Source: Prevotella sp. (GTDB lineage Bacteria; Bacteroidota; Bacteroidia; Bacteroidales; Bacteroidaceae). Taken from it: a DNA stretch of 30,951 nt. The notes beneath the pieces were generated by a model. That model was not told the DNA's origin. It saw only the letters and a program-made list of their open reading frames with translations, and ran no database searches. This document shows, piece by piece, positions 1 through 6,748 of the stretch (positions are counted from its first letter, which is position 1; every line of letters starts with the position of its first letter). The position numbers were made by a program, and so were the translations under genes. Location of the stretch: NCBI GenBank assembly GCA_017428805.1, contig JAFRQC010000061.1, forward strand, positions 1 to 30,951, read 5' to 3'.

Positions 1-1
1 C

Positions 2-610
2 ATCACCAGCGTGGGCAAACGGGGCAGCCAGAACGTCAGCGGTACGGCAGACTATCCCGTGTCGTTCGTCTATATCAAATCGACGGAGGGCACGACCATC
101 CGCAACCGTTTCTATCTGAAAGACTATACCGAGGCCCGCAAGCACAGCATACGTACAGGTGCCTACCACTTCTGGTCGGTACGCAGCAGCGGGACACAAC
201 AGGCACAATGGTTTATCCGCAACACGCTGTTCCGCAGCGGCGACCTGCCTCCCGTGCTCGACGTGGAGCCTACTGACGCACAGATAAAGATGATGGGCGG
301 AGAGGAGAAGATGTTCGCGCATATACGCACGTGGTTGAATATGGTGGAGCGCTATACGGGCGTGAAGCCCATCCTCTATGTGAACCAGATGTTCGTGAAC
401 AAGCACCTCTCGAAGCAGGCTGACCTGAAACGCAACTACGGCGTGTGGATAGCCAGATACAGTGAGTATAAGCCCGACGTGAAGCTGACTTACTGGCAGC
501 TGTGTCCTGACGGTCGCGTGGCAGGTATCCAGGGCGACGTGGACATCAACGTGTTCAATGGCTACCAGAGCCAGTTTGAGACGTTCCTCGAAGAAACGAC
601 AATTAAGTAA
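2..610 (+). CDS. GH25-family lysozyme, 5'-truncated by window edge
   Basis: C-terminal roughly 200 residues of a glycoside hydrolase family 25 muramidase, which cleaves the MurNAc-GlcNAc bond of peptidoglycan. The frame is open to the window edge, so the GTG at 11 is probably not the start. Family signatures visible in order are YIKSTEG (about 25 residues in), GAYHFW, PPVLDVEP carrying the DxE catalytic acid pair, ILYVN, GVWIARYSEYKP, and the terminal YWQL followed by DVDINVFNG. Together these cover the barrel strands expected of GH25. The TAA stop (608-610) directly abuts the rlmH stop on the other strand with no intergenic base. Secretion cannot be judged because the N-terminus is missing. 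The family call is firm; the physiological role (cell wall turnover or attack on other bacteria) is open. Confidence 0.9.
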   Translation: MTSVGKRGSQNVSGTADYPVSFVYIKSTEGTTIRNRFYLKDYTEARKHSIRTGAYHFWSVRSSGTQQAQWFIRNTLFRSGDLPPVLDVEPTDAQIKMMGGEEKMFAHIRTWLNMVERYTGVKPILYVNQMFVNKHLSKQADLKRNYGVWIARYSEYKPDVKLTYWQLCPDGRVAGIQGDVDINVFNGYQSQFETFLEETTIK

Positions 611-1081
611 TTATTCGTGGTGGTAGGGTTCGCCACGGATGATGGTACAGGCACGGTAGACCTGTTCGGTGAAGACAAGACGGATCATCTGATGCGAGAA
701 GGTCATCTTAGACAATGACAGTTGTTCGTTGGCACGGGCATAGACGGCAGGTGAGAAGCCGTAGGATCCGCCGATGATGAACACGAGACGACGGGCGGTG
801 TTCCGTTTCTGTTCCAGCCAACGGGCGAATTCTATGCTACGAAATTCCTTGCCGTGTTCGTCGAGCAGCACAACGGTATCACTCGCCTGCAGCTGTTTCA
901 GAATCAGTTCTCCCTCGGCAGTCTTCTGTTGTTCCTCCGTCAGGCTCTTCGTATTTTTCAGTTCAGGTATTGTCACGAGTTCGAAGGGCATATAATGTCC
1001 GATTCGTTCCACATAGTCCGCGATTCCTGCAAAGAAGTGCTTATCCGTGGTCTTCCCCACTAATATCAGTACCGTTTTCAT
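611..1081 (-). CDS. rlmH: RlmH, 23S rRNA pseudouridine-1915 N3-methyltransferase
   Basis: A 156-residue SPOUT-class methyltransferase, the usual length for RlmH. Members of this family use SAM to methylate pseudouridine 1915 in helix 69 of 23S rRNA on assembled 70S ribosomes. Visible signatures are the N-terminal VLILVGKT strand, LLDEHGKEF, the SAM-knot glycine motif IIGGSYGFS (around residues 103-111), and the C-terminal SKMTFSHQMIRLVFTEQVYRA plus EPYHHE tail, which is very typical. It starts at ATG 1081-1079, 33 bases downstream of the Lrp-like gene on the same strand, so the two are probably co-transcribed. The short gap is almost entirely a heptamer array. It converges on the GH25 gene. 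Confidence 0.95.
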   Translation of the reverse strand: MKTVLILVGKTTDKHFFAGIADYVERIGHYMPFELVTIPELKNTKSLTEEQQKTAEGELILKQLQASDTVVLLDEHGKEFRSIEFARWLEQKRNTARRLVFIIGGSYGFSPAVYARANEQLSLSKMTFSHQMIRLVFTEQVYRACTIIRGEPYHHE

Positions 1082-1086
1082 ATCAT

Positions 1087-1114
1087 CTGTAAACAGTAAA
1101 CCGTAAACTGTAAA
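1087..1114. repeat. Heptamer array, 4 units of CNGTAAA
   Basis: Four exact-register 7-bp units, CTGTAAA, CAGTAAA, CCGTAAA and CTGTAAA, fill 28 of the 33 bases between the lrp-like stop (TAG, 1117-1115) and the rlmH start. Only the second base of the unit varies. Similar 7-bp arrays with other unit sequences occur elsewhere in the window. Confidence 0.85.
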
Positions 1115-1579
1115 CTAAATATTCAGTCCATACGACTGTTTCACCTCGCTCATGACGAAGGTGCTCTCGATGGAGGCAAGGCTCTCGATCTCACCCAACT
1201 TGTTGAGCACGAACTCCTGATATTGTTTCATATCGCGGGCGCGTACCTTTAATAAATAGTCGTAGGCTCCAGAGGTGTTGTAGCACTCTGTGACCTCCGG
1301 GATGCGCTGGATGCGACGCACGAACGCATCGGCAATCTCGTGGTTGATCTGCTTGAGCTTCACCTTACAGAAGACCTGCAGCCCGAGGTTCAGTTTCTCC
1401 GGATCAAGGATGGCCACATACTTACGGATGTAGCCCTGACGTTCGAGGCGTTTTTGACGCTCGAAGACGGGTGTTGGGGTCAGATGGACGGCATCTGCCA
1501 ACTCTTTTGTGGTCAATTTCGCGTTTTTTTGCAGCGTTCTGAGGATCTGCAGGTCGGTTTCATCCAAGATTTCTGCCAT
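1115..1579 (-). CDS. Lrp/AsnC-family transcriptional regulator
   Basis: A 154-residue feast/famine regulator. The N-terminal winged helix-turn-helix spans about residues 5-60, with the family pattern LDETDLQILRTLQKNAKLT followed by LTPTPVFERQKRLERQGYI. The C-terminal RAM ligand-binding and oligomerisation domain spans about residues 65-145 and includes the VTECYNTSGAYDYLLKVRA core. Such proteins bind amino acids and regulate amino acid genes as octamers or 16-mers. It is divergent from metY, with the two promoters' -33 elements only a few bases apart, so regulation of metY and of itself is likely; that is inference from layout. The start is ATG 1579-1577, with a 70-base leader containing a perfect hairpin. 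rlmH follows on the same transcript. Confidence 0.93.
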   Translation of the reverse strand: MAEILDETDLQILRTLQKNAKLTTKELADAVHLTPTPVFERQKRLERQGYIRKYVAILDPEKLNLGLQVFCKVKLKQINHEIADAFVRRIQRIPEVTECYNTSGAYDYLLKVRARDMKQYQEFVLNKLGEIESLASIESTFVMSEVKQSYGLNI

Positions 1580-1607
1580 ATTTTAGAGTTTTATTCTGTT
1601 TGAGGGG

Positions 1608-1625
1608 CTTTCGGGAGCCCGAAAG
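1608..1625. other. Perfect 8-bp inverted repeat in the lrp leader
   Basis: CTTTCGGGAGCCCGAAAG is an inverted repeat with 8-bp arms and a 2-base centre. It lies in the 5' leader of the minus-strand Lrp gene, between its -7 box and ATG. It could be an operator or an RNA hairpin. No T-run follows on either strand, so a terminator is unlikely. Confidence 0.6.
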
Positions 1626-1648
1626 GGAAAGATTTTCTTTCTCGGCTG

Positions 1649-1679
1649 CAAAATTAGGGATATTTTCTGAATTATGCAA
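1649..1679 (-). promoter_or_regulatory. Promoter of lrp-like gene
   Basis: The minus strand carries -7 TAATTTTG (1656-1649) and a -33 TTG (1679-1677) separated by 20 bases, matching the Bacteroidetes sigma-ABfr consensus. Confidence 0.7.
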
Positions 1680-1683
1680 GAAA

Positions 1684-1715
1684 TTTGGTGGATATTTCTA
1701 AACTTCGTACCTTTG
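1684..1715 (+). promoter_or_regulatory. Promoter of metY
   Basis: -33 TTTG (1684-1687), 20-base spacer, -7 TACCTTTG (1708-1715), followed by GCACCC as at other promoters in the window. It lies immediately beside the oppositely oriented lrp promoter. Confidence 0.8.
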
Positions 1716-1762
1716 CACCCAGATTCAAATCAATTAATAACAATAAAAGAAAGGAAAAGATT

Positions 1763-3049
1763 ATGAGTAAGAAGAATTATCGTTTTGAGACTTTACAGCT
1801 TCACGTAGGCCAGGAACAGGCAGACCCCGCAACCGACGCACGTGCCGTGCCCATCTACCAGACCACCAGCTATGTGTTCCACAATTCGCAGCATGCCGCC
1901 GACCGTTTCGGACTGCGTGATGCCGGTAATATCTACGGTCGTCTGACCAACTCGACACAAGGGGTGTTTGAGGATCGTGTCGCAGCGCTCGAAGGTGGTG
2001 TGGCAGGTCTTGCCGTAGCATCTGGTGCTGCTGCCATTACCTATGCCTTGCAGAACATCGTACAGAATGGCGACCATATCGTAGCAGCAGACAACCTCTA
2101 TGGCGGTTCGTACAACCTCATCACCCACACGCTGGCCACACAGGGCATCAGCAATACGATTATCAATGTGAATGACCTCGAAGCCCTCGAGGCAGCCATC
2201 AAGCCCAACACAAAGGTAGTATATGCCGAGACCTTCGGCAATCCGAACTCTGATGTGCTCAACCTCGAGGGTGTGGCAGCTGTGGCACATAAGCACGGCA
2301 TTCCGTTCATCGTGGACAACACCTTCGGCACACCGTATCTGATCCGTCCGCTGGAGCACGGCGCAGACATCGTGGTACACTCGGCCACGAAATTCCTCGG
2401 TGGTCACGGCAGCTCACTCGGCGGCGTCATCGTCGACGGCGGCAAGTTCGACTGGAAGGCTAACGACAAGTTCCCCACCCTCTCGAAGCCAGATCCTTCG
2501 TATCACGGCATCGTGTTTGCCGACGCCGTAGGTGCTGCGGCTTACGTCACCCGTATCCGTGCCGTCATCCTGCGTGATACCGGCGCAGCCATCTCACCCT
2601 TCAATGCCTTCATCCTGCTGCAGGGTGTCGAAACGCTGAGTCTGCGTGTGGAACGTCATGTGGAGAACACGTTGAAGGTGGTGGACTTCCTCGCCAAGCA
2701 TCCGAAGGTGGCCAAGGTGAACCATCCGGCTTTAGAGAGTCATCCCGACCACGAACTCTACAAGAAGTATTTCCCCAATGGCGGCGGCAGCATCTTCACC
2801 TTCGAGATCAAGGGTGGACAGGAAGAGGCCTGGAAGTTCATCGATGCCCTGCAGATCTTCTCGCTGCTGGCAAATGTCGCCGACGTGAAGAGTCTGGTGA
2901 TCCATCCTTACACCACCACGCACTCACAGCTTTCACCTGAGGAACTGGCCGAACAGCACATCACGCCGTCGACCATCCGACTCTCCATCGGTACAGAGCA
3001 TATCGACGACATTATCGAAGATTTGTCGCAGGCATTTGATAAAATTTAA
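1763..3049 (+). CDS. metY: O-acetylhomoserine sulfhydrylase (MetY type)
   Basis: A 428-residue PLP enzyme of the Cys/Met metabolism family that makes homocysteine from O-acetylhomoserine and sulfide. The N-terminus FETLQLHVGQE, the PIYQTTSYVF motif, ASGAAAITYALQN, and the PLP-lysine segment HSATKFLGGHG (Schiff-base lysine K210) are typical of OAH sulfhydrylases. The long C-terminal SLLANVADVKSLVIHPYTTTHSQL block and the roughly 430-residue length separate it from shorter cystathionine enzymes. An upstream extension of the frame to 1685 is excluded because it would begin before the promoter -7 box; ATG 1763 follows AAGGAAAAG, one of the few purine-rich ribosome-binding candidates here. It is divergent from the Lrp-type regulator. 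Methionine gamma-lyase activity is the main alternative and is less likely. Confidence 0.92.
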   Translation: MSKKNYRFETLQLHVGQEQADPATDARAVPIYQTTSYVFHNSQHAADRFGLRDAGNIYGRLTNSTQGVFEDRVAALEGGVAGLAVASGAAAITYALQNIVQNGDHIVAADNLYGGSYNLITHTLATQGISNTIINVNDLEALEAAIKPNTKVVYAETFGNPNSDVLNLEGVAAVAHKHGIPFIVDNTFGTPYLIRPLEHGADIVVHSATKFLGGHGSSLGGVIVDGGKFDWKANDKFPTLSKPDPSYHGIVFADAVGAAAYVTRIRAVILRDTGAAISPFNAFILLQGVETLSLRVERHVENTLKVVDFLAKHPKVAKVNHPALESHPDHELYKKYFPNGGGSIFTFEIKGGQEEAWKFIDALQIFSLLANVADVKSLVIHPYTTTHSQLSPEELAEQHITPSTIRLSIGTEHIDDIIEDLSQAFDKI

Positions 3050-3082
3050 AAATTAAAAAATTAAAAGATTAAAATTATTTCG

Positions 3083-3090
3083 TACCTTTG
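3083..3090 (+). promoter_or_regulatory. Promoter -7 box of the EFR1 gene
   Basis: TACCTTTG preceded by AATTATTTCG, the same flank seen at the promoters near 14149 and 26657. No clear -33 TTG is seen; the upstream DNA is an A/T-rich run of imperfect 7-8 bp TTAAA units (about 3049-3075). The box ends only 8 bases before the ATG. Confidence 0.75.
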
Positions 3091-3098
3091 TGCCCGAT

Positions 3099-3941
3099 AT
3101 GATATTCTATTTCTCAGGCACAGGTAATACGAAATGGGTGGCGAGCCAGATAGCCGACGCCATCGGTGAAGAAATGCTTTACATACCCGACCTCATCAGG
3201 AAGGGACAGTACGAATATGAATGGCATGAGGGGGAGCGGATAGGATTCTGCTTCCCCACTCATGGTTGGCAGCCGCCGGGGATTGTCAGGGAGTTTATTC
3301 GGAAGATGAGATTGATCAGACCACCCCGCCCTGACGGGCACCCCTCCTATTCAGGAGGGGAAAAGGATACTCATGTGTTTTGTTGGGCATTGACGACGTG
3401 CGGGGATAATATGGGTGAGGCGATGACCATATTGAATAAGGATCTGGCAAAGAATCCGCAGTTAAATATTGCCAACGGTCAGCCGCTGCAGGCCGAGACG
3501 CTGTTTTCCGTGATTATGCCCGAGAGCTACGTCTGTCTGCCGTTTATGAAGACCGACACCGAGGAGAAGGAGGCGATGAAAATAGAGCTGGCGGAGTTAC
3601 AACTGCCCCATATCATCCAGATGATCGAGGAACGTCGCCGCGGCATTGAGGAATTGGAAAAGGGTGCCACTCCCCGACTCTATTCCTATGTCATCGGAGG
3701 TTACTTCAACAAGCAGATGATTACGGACAAGAAATTCACCGTCGATGAGGATGTGTGTATCAAGTGTGGCAAATGCGAAAAGGTCTGTCCCGTGGATAAT
3801 ATCAAAGGTACACCGCCCGTGTGGATTCACAACGGACGGTGTACTTGTTGTCTGGCCTGCTATCATCATTGTCCCGTGCATGCTATCAATTATGGGAGCA
3901 TTACGAGGCGGCGGGGACAATATTATTTCAAAAAGCGTTGA
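3099..3941 (+). CDS. EFR1-family flavodoxin/ferredoxin fusion protein
   Basis: A 280-residue cytoplasmic redox protein. The N-terminal flavodoxin-like domain has the FMN phosphate loop FSGTGNT (residues 5-11), then IGFCFPTHGWQPPGIVREFI and ALTTCGDNMGEA. The C-terminus carries two 4Fe-4S motifs, CIKCGKCEKVCPV and CTCCLACYHHCPV (about residues 223-270). Family members are presumed electron carriers; the partner is unknown. ATG 3099 is chosen because a GTG at 3090 lies inside the promoter box. A peptide of about 17 residues, IRPPRPDGHPSYSGGEK (from about residue 73), is encoded by a palindromic repeat inserted in frame after REFIRKMRL, where relatives go straight into the next strand. The stop codon lies within a second copy of that repeat. 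Confidence 0.9.
   Translation: MIFYFSGTGNTKWVASQIADAIGEEMLYIPDLIRKGQYEYEWHEGERIGFCFPTHGWQPPGIVREFIRKMRLIRPPRPDGHPSYSGGEKDTHVFCWALTTCGDNMGEAMTILNKDLAKNPQLNIANGQPLQAETLFSVIMPESYVCLPFMKTDTEEKEAMKIELAELQLPHIIQMIEERRRGIEELEKGATPRLYSYVIGGYFNKQMITDKKFTVDEDVCIKCGKCEKVCPVDNIKGTPPVWIHNGRCTCCLACYHHCPVHAINYGSITRRRGQYYFKKR
3312..3363 (+). repeat. Palindromic repeat element, copy A (in frame within EFR1 gene)
   Basis: A 52-bp element with two hairpins: GCCC-TGAC-GGGC (about 3329-3338) and CCCCTCCT-atTC-AGGAGGGG (3341-3360). It is identical to copy B at 51 of 52 positions, in the same orientation. It begins with TTGATCAGACC and ends with GGGGAAA. It keeps the EFR1 reading frame open. Confidence 0.9.
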
Positions 3942-3989
3942 TCAGACCACCCCGCCCTGACGGGCACCCCTCCTACTCAGGAGGGGAAA
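3938..3989 (+). repeat. Palindromic repeat element, copy B (intergenic, bidirectional hairpin)
   Basis: Second 52-bp copy, differing from copy A by one base in the loop (C for T). It fills the whole gap between the EFR1 stop (3939-3941, formed by the element's own TTGATC start) and the convergent yggS stop (3992-3990). The 8-bp G/C-rich hairpin may act as a terminator or mRNA 3'-end protector for both genes. Confidence 0.9.
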
Positions 3990-4664
3990 TTAATACACTC
4001 GGGGGCCGAAGATAGCCGTACCCACACGGATCATCGTAGAACGTGTCTCAAGGGCGATGGGATAGTCGTCGCTCATGCCCCACGACCGTTCGCAGAAGGC
4101 ATCATCATCGGCGAAATACTTGGCCTTCACCTCATCGAAGAAGTCTGCGGCTGTCTGCATCTCACGACGGATCTGTTCCCGGTCGTCGACAAACGACGCC
4201 ATCATCATCAGACCACAGATGCGGACATGCTTCATCTCGCGCCATTCGCCCTCAGCAAGGAGCTCACGACAGGCATCGAGCGTCAGGCCGTACTTCGTTG
4301 CCTCCTCAGCAATATGCAGTTCGAGAAGCACCTTGATCACCCGTCCGCACTTCTCTGCCTGACGGTTAATCTCCCGCATGAGCTTCATAGAGTCAACAGC
4401 CTCAATCATAGACACATACGGTGCAATGTATTTTACCTTATTCGTCTGCAGATGACCGATGAAATGCCACTCGATATCCTTGGGCAGCGACTCGTGCTTC
4501 TGACGCAGTTCCTGCTCGTGACTCTCACCGAAGATGCGCTGGCCCTCCTCATAGGCGGCCTCTATATATTCGTTGGGGTGATACTTGGAAATTGCCACAA
4601 GGCGTACACCCTGTGGCAATGTGTCCAATACACTATGTAACTTTCCTTTGACGTCGAACATCAT
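3990..4664 (-). CDS. yggS: YggS/PLPBP-family pyridoxal phosphate homeostasis protein
   Basis: A 224-residue single-domain alanine-racemase-fold PLP-binding protein without known catalysis; the family controls free PLP and amino acid balance. Signatures are LVAISKYHP with the PLP lysine K27, FGESHEQELRQK, WHFIGHLQTNKVKYI, MGMSDDYPIALETRSTMIRVGTAIFG-type C-terminus (here written WGMSDDYPIALE and RVGTAIFGPR). It is last of a three-gene operon. Its ATG (4664-4662) overlaps the DUF4494 stop in an ATGATG context, giving a second in-frame ATG at 4661, so translation is probably coupled. The stop abuts repeat copy B. Confidence 0.94.
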   Translation of the reverse strand: MMFDVKGKLHSVLDTLPQGVRLVAISKYHPNEYIEAAYEEGQRIFGESHEQELRQKHESLPKDIEWHFIGHLQTNKVKYIAPYVSMIEAVDSMKLMREINRQAEKCGRVIKVLLELHIAEEATKYGLTLDACRELLAEGEWREMKHVRICGLMMMASFVDDREQIRREMQTAADFFDEVKAKYFADDDAFCERSWGMSDDYPIALETRSTMIRVGTAIFGPRVY

Positions 4665-5113
4665 TCTGCTTTCTTATATTCGAAGACATCCATCAGCGTG
4701 GTCTCTGCAACGGAGGCGATGACATAGTCGATCATCGTGCCACCCATCACCTCTTCGATGTTCTTCACGGCACCGTTGAAGGAACCAGCCTGCACGAGAT
4801 AGGTCACCGTGCTGCGTTTCTCCTTCTCCGTCTTCTCGTCGATGGTGATGAACTGGAGCTTGGCCTTGTACCACTTGTCGGCCATATCGTCGTCGGAGAA
4901 GAATATCTCCTTATAGGCAGCCTTCTTGATGTCGGCTACGTCGAACTCGCCGCTGATATAGCTGGACATCTCTTCCATAATACGCTCTTCTGCCTCGCTG
5001 AAACTCAGGGCGTCGACGACATAATTCTCATTCACTTTCCTCTGCAAGCCGTCTTCCATCACCTTCTCATAACGGATCTTGCACTCAAACCAAATTGCTG
5101 TTCTTGATCTCAT
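4661..5113 (-). CDS. DUF4494-family protein
   Basis: 150 residues, no signal peptide or membrane segment, acidic and helical-looking. The N-terminus has WFECKIRYEKVMEDG, the middle LSFSEAEERIMEEM and YKEIFFSDDDMADKWYKAKLQFITID, and the C-terminus TYLVQAGSFNGAVKNIEEVM. I recognise this as the Bacteroidetes family DUF4494, whose function is unknown. It sits 1 base after the pseudokinase stop and overlaps yggS, so all three are one transcript. The context suggests a cytoplasmic accessory role tied to the membrane pseudokinase, or only co-expression; the sequence does not decide. Confidence 0.85.
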   Translation of the reverse strand: MRSRTAIWFECKIRYEKVMEDGLQRKVNENYVVDALSFSEAEERIMEEMSSYISGEFDVADIKKAAYKEIFFSDDDMADKWYKAKLQFITIDEKTEKEKRSTVTYLVQAGSFNGAVKNIEEVMGGTMIDYVIASVAETTLMDVFEYKKAE

Positions 5114-5114
5114 T

Positions 5115-6602
5115 TTATTTCTTTCTTAAATTATAATTATCGGGGTCAACGGGATCATACGGATCTACGCCGTATTTGTCCCTGTTTTGTCTGTAAAGGT
5201 CCTGACTGCTGCTCTTCGGCTGCGAAGAGGTGGAAGTCGAGGGTGTAGTTGTCGTTGTAGTGCCAGACGTCGTAACATCTGTCGAAGTAGTTCCATAGAC
5301 AGACGATGTGTTCGACTTCTTATCCTCGGGAACTGTCCTCAGACCGATATAGTCTTTATCCATCGCCTCCATCTTCTTGCGGGTGATATTCTCGATGATC
5401 TCCGCTGCAATGGCCTGTGTACGGTCATTACTGAGATTCGTCTGCGAGGCCAGTTCCTGCTGTTTCTTGGCCAAGTCCTCGGTCATCTGCTTCGACTTGG
5501 CAGCAAACACCTTCTGCTCACCGTTCATCGACTCCGTATTATAGACACGTGAGATGATGACATCAGCCGCCTTGGTGAACTGCTTACGGAAAATGGCCTC
5601 TGCCTTCGCATTATACAGGCGCATTCTCTTCTCATCGACGGAAGTGGTATCATTCTGCTTCTCCTGAGCCACAATGGCAGCGATGGTGGCAGAATCGAGA
5701 TCATCGCCGATACCGAGATACTCGCTCATATTATCCTCAAACAAGTCGTCGGGAATGGGTTCCTTCACGGGCTTGACAAACTCCACAGGCTCCGTGCTGG
5801 GCAAAAGATAGAAATAAAATCCCACCAGACAGAGGGCAATGGCGAGGGCCGACGCTCCTATGACACCCGTCTTGCGGATGGTACGTGCCTTGTTGATGGC
5901 CTGCCGCATGGCTTCTGCCGTCTGATAACGGTTGTCCGGTGCCTCGGCGGTGGCTTTCTCTACAATATGACGCAGTTCGATGGGCAGCCCCGACGACTGA
6001 TAGATCCAAGCAATGAAACGTCCTAAGGAATAGACATCGCTACGGGCATCAGCACTATCACCTGCTAGTACCTCTGGCGCAACGAAGCCCTCCAGATCCT
6101 CATAGAGGATATCAGCCCCAATCTTCTCATAGAATGAACCGTGACAGAGCAGACGCACAGAACCGTCGTTTTTACGCACCAGGATATTAGACGGTGCATA
6201 GCAGACGTGGTAGATATTGTGCGCATGCAGCTCGACGGTGACATCAAAAAGGTCACGCAACGTGGAAATGACAAAGTCACCCTTTGCCACCATCGAGGGG
6301 TTCTCGTTGAGCAACTGTTCAATGGTGACATAATTACCCACCTCTACGGCAATGGCATAGATGCCGTCTTCACCCTCATTGGGGGTATAGTGCAGCTGCT
6401 GTTTCGAATGGATCTCAGCCAAGGCCTCATGTTCGGCCATCACACTATTGTTGAAGGTAATGGCATCAGCCACCTCGTCGTGGAACTCCACAAAATTGGA
6501 GTATTTCCCGTCGATCAACCGCTTATAGAAATAGCCGTACGGCAGTCTGACCTTCGTGGTCTTACGGACGTCACGCGTCTCAAGTAATTCCTCGTAATTC
6601 AC
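5115..6602 (-). CDS. Membrane-anchored Ser/Thr kinase-like protein (pseudokinase)
   Basis: 495 residues starting at GTG 6602-6600; the upstream frame has no ATG before a stop. A kinase-like C-lobe spans about residues 85-240. HNIYHVCYAPSNIL aligns with the HRDLKPxNIL catalytic loop, but the catalytic Asp is Cys134 and the Lys is Ala136; Asn139 is kept. The DFG position reads C153-H-G. The APE motif (175-177) and SDVYSLGRFIAW (188-199) are intact, as is RYQTAEAM of subdomain XI. No glycine loop is visible. One membrane segment lies at about 247-267 (ASALAIALCLVGFYFYLL), followed by a probably periplasmic helical region and a Thr/Ser-rich linker near 430-470. It is first gene of the operon with DUF4494 and yggS. 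Loss of both catalytic aspartates argues for a sensor or scaffold rather than an active kinase. Confidence 0.8.
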   Translation of the reverse strand: MNYEELLETRDVRKTTKVRLPYGYFYKRLIDGKYSNFVEFHDEVADAITFNNSVMAEHEALAEIHSKQQLHYTPNEGEDGIYAIAVEVGNYVTIEQLLNENPSMVAKGDFVISTLRDLFDVTVELHAHNIYHVCYAPSNILVRKNDGSVRLLCHGSFYEKIGADILYEDLEGFVAPEVLAGDSADARSDVYSLGRFIAWIYQSSGLPIELRHIVEKATAEAPDNRYQTAEAMRQAINKARTIRKTGVIGASALAIALCLVGFYFYLLPSTEPVEFVKPVKEPIPDDLFEDNMSEYLGIGDDLDSATIAAIVAQEKQNDTTSVDEKRMRLYNAKAEAIFRKQFTKAADVIISRVYNTESMNGEQKVFAAKSKQMTEDLAKKQQELASQTNLSNDRTQAIAAEIIENITRKKMEAMDKDYIGLRTVPEDKKSNTSSVYGTTSTDVTTSGTTTTTTPSTSTSSQPKSSSQDLYRQNRDKYGVDPYDPVDPDNYNLRKK

Positions 6603-6612
6603 CTCTAAAATT

Positions 6613-6648
6613 AATTTACGATTTACAAATTTACGATTTACGATTTAA
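6613..6648. repeat. Heptamer array (GATTTAC type), 5 units
   Basis: AATTTAC, GATTTAC, AAATTTAC (8 bp), GATTTAC and GATTTAA in tandem in the pseudokinase leader. This is the inverse complement of the GTAAATC array at 6749-6769, so the two arrays form an inverted pair flanking the divergent promoters. Confidence 0.8.
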
Positions 6649-6670
6649 TCCTGCGGACAGAATTTCGCTG

Positions 6671-6678
6671 CAAAAGTA
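6671..6678 (-). promoter_or_regulatory. Promoter -7 box of the pseudokinase operon
   Basis: TACTTTTG on the minus strand followed by CAGCG. A TTTG at 6705-6702 gives a long 23-base spacer, so only the -7 box is secure. Confidence 0.65.
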
Positions 6679-6720
6679 CATAATTAAATCGAAAAAACGC
6701 ACAAATTCAAAATTAATTTG

Positions 6721-6728
6721 TACCTTTG
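6721..6728 (+). promoter_or_regulatory. Promoter -7 box of the aminotransferase operon
   Basis: TACCTTTG followed by CACCC and preceded by AATTAATTTG, the recurring promoter context of this window. It is 50 bases from the start codon. No convincing -33 TTG was seen. Confidence 0.75.
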
Positions 6729-6748
6729 CACCCGAAAATAAAAAAATA

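Noticed and set aside
1685..1762. Upstream extension of metY
   Set aside because: Would begin upstream of the -7 box, so the transcript lacks it; the ATG at 1763 has a ribosome-binding candidate and family-like N-terminus.
3090..3098. GTG at 3090 as the EFR1 start
   Set aside because: The codon starts within the -7 promoter box and adds three residues not seen at the start of this family; ATG 3099 gives the expected MIFYFSGTGN.
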